Of a stretch of 64,000 nucleotides of DNA, positions 10,399-20,291 are shown piece after piece. The position numbers and the translations under genes were made by a program. This DNA comes from Euglena gracilis. Taxonomy: Eukaryota; Euglenida; Euglenophyceae; Euglenales. Where the stretch lies: contig CP154956.1 of the NCBI GenBank assembly GCA_039621445.1, positions 42,494,437 through 42,558,436 of the forward strand, in the 5' to 3' direction. The notes under the pieces were generated by a model. It saw only the letters and a list, made by a program, of their open reading frames with translations, was not told where the DNA came from and ran no database searches. Position 1 is the stretch's first letter. Each line of letters opens with the position of its first letter.

Positions 10399-10553
10399 NN
10401 NNNNNNNNNNNNNNNNNNNNNNNNNNNNNNNNNNNNNNNNNNNNNNNNNNNNNNNNNNNNNNNNNNNNNNNNNNNNNNNNNNNNNNNNNNNNNNNNNNNN
10501 NNNNNNNNNNNNNNNNNNNNNNNNNNNNNNNNNNNNNNNNNNNNNNNNNNNNN
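10399..10553. other. Assembly gap (155 N)
   Basis: The unknown bases fall between the endonuclease and the reverse transcriptase. The frame differs by one across the gap, so its true length is not 155 or there is a frameshift inside. Confidence 1.
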
Positions 10554-10554
10554 T

Positions 10555-11724
10555 GATTATTTATATGCGAGTGATTTTTTCCCCCTCAAGTGGCATGGCC
10601 TGATTCCGGGTCCGTCTACCCATGATTGTGCGGTTAACGACCTCATTATACCACATGTTTTTTCTAATTCTCCTTCTTGGAAGAGGTATCAGTTTGCTAA
10701 TGTCCCCACTTCAAAAATTCAACAGGTGGCAATACTTTTGTCATTTTTCTGGTTCTGGTTGCGTGGTCAAGGTGCACATCCCAATTTGTGGCTCCGTGTT
10801 TACTGGTTTTTGGCTGAAAGAGTTTTTGCTCCCTATGATCAACACTCCTCGGCTAAGTCTCTCATACAATTGGGGTTGGCATGTGCCGACCGCCGCTCGG
10901 GTGATCTTCTCATGCAATGGAGGAGCAAATGTGTGGAGCATCGTTTTTTGGCTGGTTTGCAACTCAGCCATGAATTCGCTTTGCAAATCAGCCCAACTTC
11001 CATAACAACAAAAGTGATCAACACATGTTCCAAAAAGCCAGGGCCGTATCCCAAATTGGCTGCTGGCCGGGGGGAGGATGGGCTCCCTGGCAAGACTTCG
11101 GAAGAGGAAATCAGTCAATTTAAAATGTATCATGCCAATCGGGATTTATCCATGAATGTTGGTCATTTGTATGCAGACCTAGACGTGGTATCGAATCTTC
11201 CACAGGATGATCCCTCTTTCTTTCATCTATTCGAAGCCCGTCGTGAAGGGTTATGGAACAATGATCTCATGAGTCGGCGCCTGCATCTCCTGGCTCGGCC
11301 AATTCGACGCTTTGATTCCATCCGGGGCATCACAGAGTCTCTGCGTTGCGGAGGTTCTAATGCCACTTCACTGGATTTGCTCCCCATGGCAGTTCTACAG
11401 CACCTTACCTTGGCAGGCATGGTGGCTTTGAGCCATTATGTGTTTCTTCTTCGGGGTCTCCCAAAGGCTCTGAGCAATGATGTCCTTCAATTGGCCATTC
11501 CCAAGGGGGGTCCACAATATCTGTTCACTTCTTATCGGCCCATCAAACTCGGATCCGCCATAAATCGTGTGGAGGCTGGGTCAGTTCATTTAGAGGCAAG
11601 TTTTCGCGCTGAAATGGATGGTTCTTTCACATCCAACCTCTACTGTTATCGGAAGGAAGTGACTCCTTTTATGCTTTCCTTTGCATTAAGGTCCACAATT
11701 TTTCTGTGTTTGAAGGAAACATCA
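10555..11724 (+). pseudogene. LINE linker and N-terminal part of reverse transcriptase
   Basis: An open frame from the gap to a TAG at 11,725-11,727. The first 250 residues are the variable linker. At 11,490-11,580 comes LQLAIPKGGPQYLFTSYRPI KLGSAINRV, the finger motif of LINE reverse transcriptases (I-x-K...YRPI-x-L). The frame continues unchanged after the stop into the palm domain. Confidence 0.72.
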
Positions 11725-11727
11725 TAG

Positions 11728-12060
11728 GCCCACATTTTGGATGGTGATGAATTGGGAGCATTTTATACTCCTGTTCGGGAGGATTTGGCATTGTTGGACA
11801 ATATGTGGAAAGGGCAATGTGCTTTTGGTGGTTGGGCTCATCTATTTTACGCCACCCAGAGAATTCGTCTTTTAACACATGAGGGATTGACACAACCGCT
11901 GAAGACAGGGGATGGTCTCTCACAAGGTTGCAAATTTGCCCCGACCGCTTACAACCTGATTGGCGTTGGGAGGAACATAACCTTCATGAAGTCATATCAA
12001 AGTATGTTGTGTCACAACGGCTTGCCCCTTTGTGAATTTATCTATAGTGACGATCGCCGA
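11728..12060 (+). pseudogene. LINE reverse transcriptase palm (YSDD)
   Basis: Between two in-frame TAG codons this segment holds motif B, GDGLSQGCKFAPTAYNL (about 11,908-11,958), and the catalytic box YSDD at 12,043-12,054 (F-I-Y-S-D-D). YSDD replaces the commoner YADD; both catalytic aspartates are present. The frame is continuous with the segments on either side. Confidence 0.75.
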
Positions 12061-12063
12061 TAG

Positions 12064-13698
12064 GTCAGCCCCTGTGCGAATGCTTTGGCTATTGCGGCAC
12101 GAGTTGCGAATGCTATCTCACAGGAAGCGTGTGCAATCAATAACTTGCAAAAATTGAAGTATGTTGCTTTGAAACGTTGTGCTGATGGTTCCATTTGTAC
12201 TTTTCGAACTGAAGTTGCCATCAATGATCAGTGGGTGCAGTCTGTGTGTGAAGTTCCTTTGATGGTGGGGTTATCAATGCAACCTGGTGCTATAAATCCT
12301 TCCCTCTCCCCTGAATCAGAAAAATTGCGGCAATTCATAAAGAAGTTGAATCCAAATTTCCTGTTGATTTTGCGATGTACAATAGCGTATGCAATATCAA
12401 TTTTGGATTATTCCTCCCGGGGCTGTTTTGTTCCATCATCAATTTTGACGAAAGTACAACCTTTCCTTAACCAAGTAATACGTTCATGCCTTTCCTTCCC
12501 CCCAGACACCCCCATTTCACTGATGACTCTCCCCATGGCACTTTTTGGTTGGGGTTTTCCAAATGTGACTCATCGAGCCCGACTCCAATTTATTTTGGGT
12601 TATTACGAAGCAATCGATGGTAGGAACAATTTGTGTAGATTTGTGATGCGTCAATCTCGGGATGACTCCGGTGTGCAGAGCGACTATGCTTTGATTCGTT
12701 CTTTATTTACCCAATATAATCTCTCCGAGGTTGTACCAGCCTCATTTTTTTCCCCATGCCTACCCAGCCTTTGCCTTTCACTTCAGCATGCTTCCGTGCT
12801 ATATATCACAACGGATGCTTCGCTAGTCTCTCCGCAGGATGATGTGTTTGATCTTCAGCGAGCGGGGTTGGGTGTTGTCATCACGGACGGCATTGTTTAT
12901 CAAGAGATCTCGTGGGGGTTCTGTTCCGTGGCAGCTTGTTCCACTGATCTGGAATGGATTGGGAAGCTTTTGGCAGTTTGGTTGGTGCGCTTCTTCCGGG
13001 GCAAGATAGTACTGTTGTGTGACAACTCATCCGTACAACTTTGCAACTTCACACAATGGGTGAAAGTCTCTCCTTGGGTGGACCGTTCGGCAAAGATTAT
13101 TTTGGGTTTGCAGGTTTGGGATCATATCACGGAGGGGTGGCTTCAGGCGGAACACGATTCACTTTCTCAAGGATCGGCATGTTCGTGGAAGAAACGGGCA
13201 GATTATCTGGCTGGTTGGGGCTCAACTCATGTGGAATCGGCTGGTTTCCCTTTGGTTGATATGCTCTCTTCTTTGGCGGACCCCCCCTTTCCTTTGTTTT
13301 GGATGGAAGGCTTGATCGTTTCTTTGAAGAGATTTGTGACCAAGCTCTACGAACTGTGCACTTTCCGTGATTCTGTCGCTTACGCTACGCTAAATGCTGC
13401 TGCTTTTTGTCGTCTGACATGGAAAAAGTTGGTTTTATCAAGTGACGTTCCATTGGTCATGCACAAAGTGGCAGCCTACCTGCGTGCTGTGCCCTTTTTG
13501 TCTCGGAGTGCTCATTACCATGTGGAATGTCGGTTTTGTCATGCTGAGGTCGATTTTTTGCCCAGGCACATTGTTGGATGTGTGGGATTGCATGAAGTAT
13601 TGATCAAGGCTTTCTCGGAGGTTCTGCAAACAGTGTCAACAGGTTCACTGGGTTCAATACTTGAAAGGTCAGACTTGGCTGCGGTTCTGCAATCTTAA
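12064..13698 (+). CDS. LINE reverse transcriptase thumb, RNase H and C-terminal zinc motif
   Basis: A frame in phase with the YSDD palm. Thumb: LKYVALKRCADG...EVPLMVGLSM. RNase H follows with its acidic residues in order: Asp in TTDAS at 12,814, Glu in DLEWIG at 12,952, Asp in LLCDNSS at 13,021 and Asp in RADYLAGW at 13,201. A Cys-His cluster CRFCHAEVDFLPRHIVGC lies at 13,528-13,580. The layout endonuclease-RT-RNase H-zinc motif is that of I-like LINEs. The frame ends at TAA 13,696-13,698. Confidence 0.78.
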   Translation, partial: VSPCANALAIAARVANAISQEACAINNLQKLKYVALKRCADGSICTFRTEVAINDQWVQSVCEVPLMVGLSMQPGAINPSLSPESEKLRQFIKKLNPNFLLILRCTIAYAISILDYSSRGCFVPSSILTKVQPFLNQVIRSCLSFPPDTPISLMTLPMALFGWGFPNVTHRARLQFILGYYEAIDGRNNLCRFVMRQSRDDSGVQSDYALIRSLFTQYNLSEVVPASFFSPCLPSLCLSLQHASVLYITTDASLVSPQDDVFDLQRAGLGVVITDGIVYQEISWGFCSVAACSTDLEWIGKLLAVWLVRFFRGKIVLLCDNSSVQLCNFTQWVKVSPWVDRSAKIILGLQVWDHITEGWLQAEHDSLSQGSACSWKKRADYLAGWGSTHVESAGFPLVDMLSSLADPPFPLFWMEGLIVSLKRFVTKLYELCTFRDSVAYATLNAAAFCRLTWKKLVLSSDVPLVMHKVAAYLRAVPFLSRSAHYHVECRFCHAEVDFLPRHIVGCVGLHEVLIKAFSEVLQTVSTGSLGSILERSDLAAVLQS

Positions 13699-14304
13699 AA
13701 TGAGATGTGGGTCGTTGCGCTTCTTCCTGAAGAAAATGTCGTCCGTGTGCGTCATTTTTTTGAGCAAAAAGGATTGCTTTTGCTGTGTGTTACATGGTCG
13801 GGCCTCATCAGTGTTCCACATCGATTGAGCATGCTTTTCTCCACAAGTGTTCGTTTGGAATTGTGTGCCATAGTACTACGGACATTATCAGCTGCCCCGC
13901 GAGGATTCTTCACAACGTCAGACATCGACATTCCACCGCACACCGATTTTCGGGGTTTGGTGGGTTGGTCAAGCAACGACGCACGTGGGTGCCAACCGTC
14001 TTTCCGGATCCAACGGAGGCTTGCATGGATCTTGCACAATTTGGAGGGTGGTCGTTTGTGTTCTTCTCGTTCCTTGTCGGTATACCTTCCCCTCCGATGT
14101 TTGCATCCCCCTGACCTATTTGATGTAAGGGTTTTTGCTTGTGATGTGAAGCATTGTTATGTCATCTCAAACCATCCTGGGAGAGGCCCTGCATGCGTGC
14201 TGTGTGATTGCAACATAGCAGCTCCCTCGTACTGGCACCTACATCGCTCCTATTCCGAAGGTGCGCTGTACATCTCGGCAGACTTCGGCTCATCGCCTCT
14301 CTAA
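13699..14304 (+). CDS. Open frame following the LINE ORF, in phase after TAA
   Basis: It reads MWVVALLPEENVVRVRHFFE, then HRLSMLFSTSVRLELCAIVL and further, to a TAA at about 14,304, in the same frame as the RNase H segment. A second frame at 13,785-14,114 (TVFPDPTEACMDLAQFGGWS) is also open. No domain recognised. It may be a C-terminal extension of the LINE protein separated by a stop, or 3' untranslated sequence. Confidence 0.4.
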   Translation, partial: NEMWVVALLPEENVVRVRHFFEQKGLLLLCVTWSGLISVPHRLSMLFSTSVRLELCAIVLRTLSAAPRGFFTTSDIDIPPHTDFRGLVGWSSNDARGCQPSFRIQRRLAWILHNLEGGRLCSSRSLSVYLPLRCLHPPDLFDVRVFACDVKHCYVISNHPGRGPACVLCDCNIAAPSYWHLHRSYSEGALYISADFGSSPL

Positions 14305-14748
14305 CCTCCAACACAACGCTTCGATCAGAGTGCTCCACTTCACGTGTTCTTGTGTGTGTCTGTAGCTCATGTATCCTCTTCCTCCCCTATTCATCTACCA
14401 TTGCTATGTCAAGCACCAAGGGCATTCCACTTGCTCATTAACCTCTGCCATGGTGTGATATACACACTGTAATGTACCCTCTGCAAGGAGATCTTATCGA
14501 TTGTATCGTTTTGGTTGGTGCTGCCCCCTTTCCACCCTGGTCCGACGGGAGTGGTTGTGCTGTATGGGTTTCCAAAAAGAAAATTGGATTTTTGGACGAT
14601 TTGGGGACAAGATTTTTCGGGGTACCTTGGACTCTAAGCCCTTACAAGGTATTTGCAATGTACCTCCACCCTGACAGATTGGGCAGGGGATGGAACTAGG
14701 GGGGGGGGGGTGGAACCTCCCTGGAGGGGGGGGTCGGCCCGCCCCTTT
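14305..14748. other. Probable LINE 3' region
   Basis: No credible ORF. It contains C/T-rich sequence, then a G10 run and the GGAGGGGGGGG tract before the tandem array. Likely 3' untranslated sequence of the LINE, by position only. Confidence 0.35.
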
Positions 14749-15120
14749 CCGCTCGCGTCTGGTAGGGCTGAGTGTGTGCTTGAGTTGTTTGTGCTGCCCC
14801 CTTCCCGCTCTCGTCCGGTAGGGCTGAGCGTGTGCTTGTGTTGTTCTTATTGCCCCCTTCCCGCCCTCGTCCGGTAGGGCTGAGCGTGTGCTTGTGTTGT
14901 TCGTGTTGCCCCCTTCCCGCTCTCGTCCGGTAGGGCTGAGCGTGTGCTTGTGCGGTTCGGGCTGTCCCCTTTTCCGCTCTCGTCCGGTGGGGCTGAGCGC
15001 GTGCTTGTGTTGTTCGTGTTGCCCCTTCCCGCTCTCGTCCGGTAGGGCTGAGCGTGTGCTTGTGTTGTCAGTGCTGTCCCCCTTCCCGCTCTCGTACTGT
15101 TGCTTGTGTTGTTACTGCAA
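14749..15120. repeat. 56-bp tandem array, six copies plus a partial
   Basis: Units start at about 14,749, 14,805, 14,861, 14,917, 14,974, 15,029 and 15,086, with periods of 55-57 bp. The core is CCGCTCTCGTCCGGTAGGGC followed by TGAGCGTGTGCTTGTGTTGT. The last unit is truncated after CCGCTCTCGT. Units differ by scattered substitutions. It sits downstream of the LINE coding region. Confidence 0.95.
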
Positions 15121-15365
15121 CGTCCTTCCCCTGATGTCTTGTTCCATGCCAATGATGCTCTTTTTGGTTAGATATTACTATGCTTGAATTGTTATTTTTT
15201 TCTTTCATTTTCCTCCCTTCCCGCAATAAATTCTAAATAAGCCCCTTTCGCGTTGCCTGTACTCGCCCAGGCTCACCAAACCAAACCAAAAAAAACCAAA
15301 ACCTCCACCAGACACAGAAAAAAAGCAGAAAACTGCATGCACCTACTGGTGCATACAAGTAACAG
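15121..15365. other. Boundary region between LINE tail and DIRS copy B
   Basis: Contains AATAAA at about 15,224 followed by AAATAAG, then a Lys/Asn/Thr-rich AACCAAACC stretch leading into the DIRS leader. No gene identified. Confidence 0.3.
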
Positions 15366-15635
15366 ATGATATGGAACATCTCAACCAAGCAGGGGTTGAT
15401 TAAGAAGCTTATGGCAGGACCTGCGAGAACCCAGAAGACATTTGCTGTTGCGGAAAGATCACAGCACACTGGTATCAAGACCAGATCTCACAACCACAAG
15501 ACTGTTGTCAAAGGAAGAAGAACAGAAAATCAGACAACGACAGTCAAATCACAGGGGAAGGGGCAGGTCACAGCACAGGGCAGCAACCAAGAACACCAGA
15601 CCCAGGAGCAGATCCAACTACAGGTGAAAAGGTAA
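15366..15635 (+). CDS. DIRS copy B: first ORF (gag-like)
   Basis: An 89-codon frame, MIWNISTKQGLIKKLMAGPA ... QEHQTQEQIQLQVKR, very basic and Gln/Thr-rich as nucleic-acid-binding first ORFs of DIRS elements often are. Assigned only by position before the reverse transcriptase and by composition. Confidence 0.4.
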   Translation: MIWNISTKQGLIKKLMAGPARTQKTFAVAERSQHTGIKTRSHNHKTVVKGRRTENQTTTVKSQGKGQVTAQGSNQEHQTQEQIQLQVKR

Positions 15636-16748
15636 AGGAAAAGGAAAAAGGGGGGAAAGGAAAGAAAAACTCTCAGGAATGAAGGGGCCCTGGTGCCGGC
15701 CAGCCCACACCTGCACCAGGGGGAATTGTGCAAACAGATGCAGAACAGTGGGCCACAGTTTCCAGGAAAAACTGACATTCCAAAAAATGCTGCAGGAAAA
15801 CAACAGCAAACTGCCACCATGCACATGGCAGGGACACAGGGAAAGAGAAACTTGGAACAGACAGTGTTTTACAGCAAGCCATCACCAAGGGCGTAAAAGC
15901 ACCAATGACAGGAATCCCACCACTCAGACAACACACCAAAACAGCAGCAGCCACAGCAGCAGTGTTGGAAACCATAAACGAATACCTGGAAACAGCAGCC
16001 ATCAGAAAACTGACCACAGAGGAAATGCAAAAAAAACCAGACAGTGTACCCCACATTGACAAAGGAAAATAAAGACACAGGAAAAATCAGGCTGATAACA
16101 GATCTGAGGGACGTGAACAGTTTTCATTGAGTACCCAAACACAAAACAGAAACACGGAAAGGCATGATTGCCACACTCCAACAACAGGACCCAGAAACAA
16201 AAACTCCAGTGCAGTGGGGCATGACATTGGACGTCAAAAACTTCTTTCACCGCCTTCAGATCCACCCCAAGCTGCATAGATGGATGGGATTTCAAGTGGG
16301 GAACCAGGGTTTTCAGATCCAAGCACTGCCCTTTAGGTGGGCCCTCAGCCCATGGTGGGGACAGAAGCTGACCAAACCAATTCGAGCTTGGCTGAACGAA
16401 CAACAAATTCCCCACTGTTGGTATGTGGACGACATCCTGATCCTAGGAGCAACAGCACAGGTGACAGCAGACAGAACAGCAACTCTCATCAGGCAACTGA
16501 CAGCATGTGGAGTGAGACTGAACAGCAAGAAATCGATGCCACAGCCACAGCAACAGGTGGCCCATTTGGGCCACATCATCAATCTGTTACACAGCAAAAT
16601 CAGACCACTACCTGAGAAAGTGGCATTGACACTGAAAATCATCAAACACCGCAACACATTTCAACCCAGAGCACTGGCCAGCCTGGAAGGGAATCTCCTA
16701 GACACGTGCCACAGCAACACAGCCTTACAGTGGATCCAGCACAGATGA
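15636..16748 (+). pseudogene. DIRS copy B: reverse transcriptase (YVDD), broken
   Basis: An N-terminal helical stretch (AAATAAVLETINEYLETAAI) leads to KIRLITDLRDVNSFH, where an in-frame TGA at 16,128-16,130 interrupts. The frame resumes with VPKHKTETRKGMIATLQQ and LDVKNFFHRLQIHPKLHRWM, then FQIQALPFRWALSPWWGQKL, and the catalytic YVDD at 16,422-16,433 in HCWYVDDILILGAT. Wording differs from element C, so B belongs to another DIRS family. The N-terminal part also changes frame near 16,060. Confidence 0.75.
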
Positions 16749-17563
16749 TGAAGCAGGATTTACAGAACCCTGGGATTTTGGAACAAATTCAAGTGCTGGA
16801 CAATGTCAACACAGAAGACACAGGACATCATCCAACTGCTGCAACAGGAAGAACATGCCCTGAGGAACCCCATCCCTCCCACATTCAGGCCCCAGAACAA
16901 TTTGCAGTACACCATCACCTCAGATGCCAGCAACAAAGGATGGGGGGCAGTTCTCACACACAACAATCAGGAGCTCAAGACATGTGCAGCCTGTGGGTAA
17001 CAAAAGAAAGGAAAGTACACATCACCACCAAAGAAGCGCTGGCAAGCGCAAAGCCAGTACAGTTCCTCCTCCCAGACATTCAAAACGGCGGCACACTGAC
17101 AATTCAAACAGATGCTTCCAGCACAGCCTGGTGCTGCAAGAAAGGGTCAAAAATACCCACCATCAACCAACCAATTCTTCAAAAACTGGGGGCACTGCAC
17201 AACAAGAACATCTACCCCAACCCCACACACATTGCTGGGCAAACCAACAAAAGGGCAGACTGGCTCTCCAGGAATCCCGACCCCAAAAATTATGCTCTGG
17301 ACATCAACATTTTTCACAACGTCCTCGAACATTTCCAATTTTACCCCAGGTGGACCAATTCCCACAACCACAAACTGAAAACATATGCATCATGGTGGGT
17401 GGACCCCCACTCCCTGGGGAATGCTTGGGACTTGGATTGGGGGAAATTCCAGAGCTGGGTCAACCCCCCCTGGGATATGATCCCCAGAACCCTGACAAAA
17501 AACAAACAGGACCATGCCCTTTGCCTGGTTTGCCTGCCAGGGTGGAAAACACAACACTGGTGA
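16749..17563 (+). pseudogene. DIRS copy B: RNase H and methylase-like domain
   Basis: RNase H pieces appear in two frames: YTITSDASNKGWGAVLTHNN (first Asp), then TIQTDASSTAWCCKKGSK and THIAGQTNKRADWLSRNPDP (last Asp and the N-x-x-AD-x-LSR end). VNPPWDMIPRTLTKNKQDHA follows, with the NPPW motif of the methylase-like domain. A stop near 17,000 and a frame change separate the first RNase H strand from the rest. Confidence 0.7.
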
Positions 17564-18423
17564 AGGGTTCTGACTTCAATCCAGGTTGCCCCCCCCTCAT
17601 CATCAGGGGAAAGCCAGTTTTTCGAGACCCAGAAGGGGGGGTGCCCCCCCAGCATCTTGGGGAACCCTTTTCACTACTTGCAAGGCTAAACAGCCTGACC
17701 CCCCAAGACATTCGTAAGGTATTAAGAACATTGGAATCCCAAAGTGATTTGCTTTACAGTGTTCGCTTGCAGTGGGTGGGGGATGCCTTGGATGTGGTGA
17801 CAAACGCAAAAGTGCAATTTTGCTACGGCAGGGGAAAAGACGACTTTTACAAGCGTCAAAAAAGTGCAGGTACCCTGTCACCTACCCCATCCATCACTTT
17901 TGACCATGGCTTTCCAGAATGACCCACCCAACCTCCTGTGTGACAGACTCATTTTGCAGATTCGGTTGACCACGTTGATCAGAAGTGGGGATTGTGCCAA
18001 CTTGGTGTAGGCATTTTTTCGGTACCGTGGCCAGTTTTTCGGTCGGTGCACCGCAAACACTGGTTCAGTGGAGACCTTCAATGTCCCAGAAAAGGTGTGG
18101 CAAACTTTGGTGGCATACTTGTTTGAACACCGTTTCCACCCCAACCTGTTCCTTTTTCGACATGAAAAAGACAAATCTTTTTGCATTGGCTCAGAACGAA
18201 TTGCGAAAAAAAAGTTTTACACATGTTGGAGTTTGGGGGGGGGGGACACCAAAATTTTCAAAGCCCATTGAGGGCCGCCACAGCCACACACCTTTTGGAT
18301 AAAGGGGTCCCCAAGGACCTCATCCAGAGGAGGGGGAGGTGGACCACCCAAGCCACTTTGGACAAGTATTATTTGACCCTCCACAACACAGAATTGGACA
18401 GAGTTTTTGCAGGCGGTAACTGA
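17564..18423 (+). pseudogene. DIRS copy B: tyrosine recombinase, frameshifted
   Basis: The C-terminal catalytic part is clear: LRAATATHLLDKGVPKDLIQ, RRGRWTTQATLDKYYLT, with the nucleophile candidate Tyr at 18,367-18,372. The H of H-x-x-R (FKAH, about 18,260) lies in another frame from LRAATATH, after a G10 run at 18,236-18,245. The N-terminal half (SLTPQDIRKVLRTLESQSDL...LYSVRLQWVGDALDV) is open at 17,690-17,920. It is therefore a pseudogene unless the run length is wrong. Confidence 0.68.
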
Positions 18424-19178
18424 CAAAGGCAGGCAAGCAGGTACTTGTGCTGTGCATGCAGCACGACGTCCCCCCGTTCGGAAGCCGACAAAGGAAGGCG
18501 GGCGGGGGGGGGGGACGAGGAGTGAACAGCACGACACTTCAGGCTCCGCGCTTTACCTTTGTGAGGCCATGCCTTTTCGCCGGCGAAAAAAGGCACGAGT
18601 CCTCACAAAAAGGCCGCACAAGGTCTTTGTACTTCGCCCTCTGTGCCCCGTCCTCCCTGGTCGGTTTTACTCGAGGGAGTACGAAAGTCGCTGCTTTGAA
18701 CGCCCTGCTCATACTGAGACCTTTTTATGATACCTCCGCCTTTCCAGCATGCAACCTGTACATGGTCACCGAGGCAGCCTATCGGCGCCAAAAATGCCTC
18801 TCGGTGTACCATGTGCGGCACATGCGCCATCACAAAGGGGTGGGATCGCAACCTCAAGTATTCTGTGCTCTGTTTTTTTGAGCCAGCATTCGGAGAGGAG
18901 GCCAGCACCCACACAGCGACACCTCGGGCTCCGAACTTTGCCATTGTGAGGCCATGCATTGCTCGCCGGCGGTTTGTTGTGTGATTGTTTTGGTGCGCTG
19001 GGTTAGGAGGTCCCGCTTATTGCCTTTTTTCGCCGGAGTTGGCTGATTCTTAACTTGCCCTTCGACACCCAGAAGAAAGGAACAGAGTTCACGAACGGGG
19101 AAGAACTGAGAAAAGAAGTCAATATCAATTCAATATCCAGAAGAACACGAACCAGACGAAAATCATGTGAGAATTTAA
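18424..19178. repeat. DIRS element C: left terminal region with inverted repeat
   Basis: Positions 18,942-19,050 are the reverse complement of about 23,553-23,667 (shared core GGTGCGCTGGGTTAGGAGGT). Also 18,474-18,530 is inverted relative to 23,848-23,900, and 18,622-18,685 is inverted relative to 23,350-23,430. Downstream, CTTGCCCTTCGACACCCAGA to 19,178 is the leader shared with copy A'. These inverted termini define the left end of a DIRS element of about 5.6 kb. Confidence 0.8.
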
Positions 19179-19203
19179 TTGTCAAATTTCAATTTCGACT
19201 TCG

Positions 19204-20240
19204 ATGAGCAATGCAGTGGAGAAGAAATTGGAATTATATGGCCACGGACGACCTGGAGGAGTGGCCGCAGCAGCTGGAGACCTTGGAGATGCGGTCAACA
19301 CGTGGCAAACCGTGGCCGTTCTTCCCACCCGGCCCCCCACCCCAGAAATTTCACAGCCCAACCCCCCCCCCCAGTGACGGCCACGGTCCTTGGACCACTG
19401 TGGCCAGAAGGCCCAGAAGACAGAAGCCAGTCCCAGCCCTTGGTGGGCAAAGACTGGGCCATGGGGGCCCAAAATGCTTCACAATTGGACAATCAAAGCC
19501 CACACATCAGGGGCATCTCCCCCAAAGGCGCCCAGCAACCTGGGCACAAATTGGCCAGAAGATGGGGAGATGGAATCAAGGCCAAGGAGGTCAACACCAC
19601 AGGGGCCATGGGGGCCAGTTTCACAAGCAAATCCCCTCAGGAAGGGGCAGAAAAGGTCTGTCCAACCCCCCCGAATCATCTATCACAACAGCCCCTCTCA
19701 AGGGGACAAGGGGGGGCCACAGCAGCCCCCCCAGATTTCCAATGGGGTTGGAGGTCAAGAAGAAATCAAGGCCTGGAAGACCACAAGATGGATTATGAAA
19801 AAAAAGTTATACATGGAAACCTTGGAGACCAGCAGGGTGGACCCACAGTGGCCACCAAGAAGCTAAGGAACCAGCAGGGTGGACCCACAGTGGCCACCAA
19901 GAAGCTAAGGATGCTGCTGGAGAAATCCCCCGAGGGACCCACAGTGGCCCTCTGCCAACAATGGGGGATAAAGGGACCCACAGTGGCCCTTTCAATGACC
20001 CAGCCCCAGGAGGAAAAGGGACCCACAGTGGCCCTTTCAAGGACCCAGCCCCCATGGGGCAAAGGGACCCACAGTGGCCCTTTTGGAGGGAGGGGCAGAA
20101 ACCCCTCCAACATTTATTTCTCAATTCCCGATCAATCAATCAAGAGGGGGGACCCACAGAGGCCCCCCTATGGTATTTCAACCAACCACATCAACATGGA
20201 GAAGACCAGATAGGCCAAACAGGGGCATTAAGCCCCATGG
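19204..20240 (+). pseudogene. DIRS element C: first ORF (gag-like), frameshifted at C-runs
   Basis: An ATG at 19,204 starts MSNAVEKKLELYGHGRPGGV, matching copy A'. That frame ends at the C11 run near 19,361-19,372. The conserved continuation (VTATVLGPLWPEGPEDRSQ, LVGKDW) lies in the frame of a 344-codon ORF that begins at 19,179 and runs to 20,213. The protein is Pro/Gln/Gly-rich with GPTVA repeats near the end, consistent with a disordered first-ORF protein. The break at a homopolymer could be biological or technical. Confidence 0.55.
19837..20165. repeat. Internal coding repeats around ACCCACAGTGGCC
   Basis: At least seven occurrences of GGACCCACAGTGGCC or close variants, in two unit types (about 42 bp with CACCAAGAAGCTAAGGA, and about 50 bp with CTTTCAA...GACCCAGCCCC). 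In the open frame they encode repeated GPTVATKKLR and GPTVALS peptides. Not seen in copy A', which is truncated before this point. Confidence 0.85.
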
Positions 20241-20291
20241 TATGTCTTCCAACAACAAGATCATCCAGAGAGGTGAGCAGAGAGGGAGAGA

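Noticed and set aside
9917-16130. UGA recoded as a sense codon (in-frame TGA in the LINE at 9,917 and in DIRS copy B at 16,128)
   Set aside because: MCM uses TGA as its terminator and TGG for Trp, and the same elements also carry TAG and TAA; nonsense decay or errors explain the data better.
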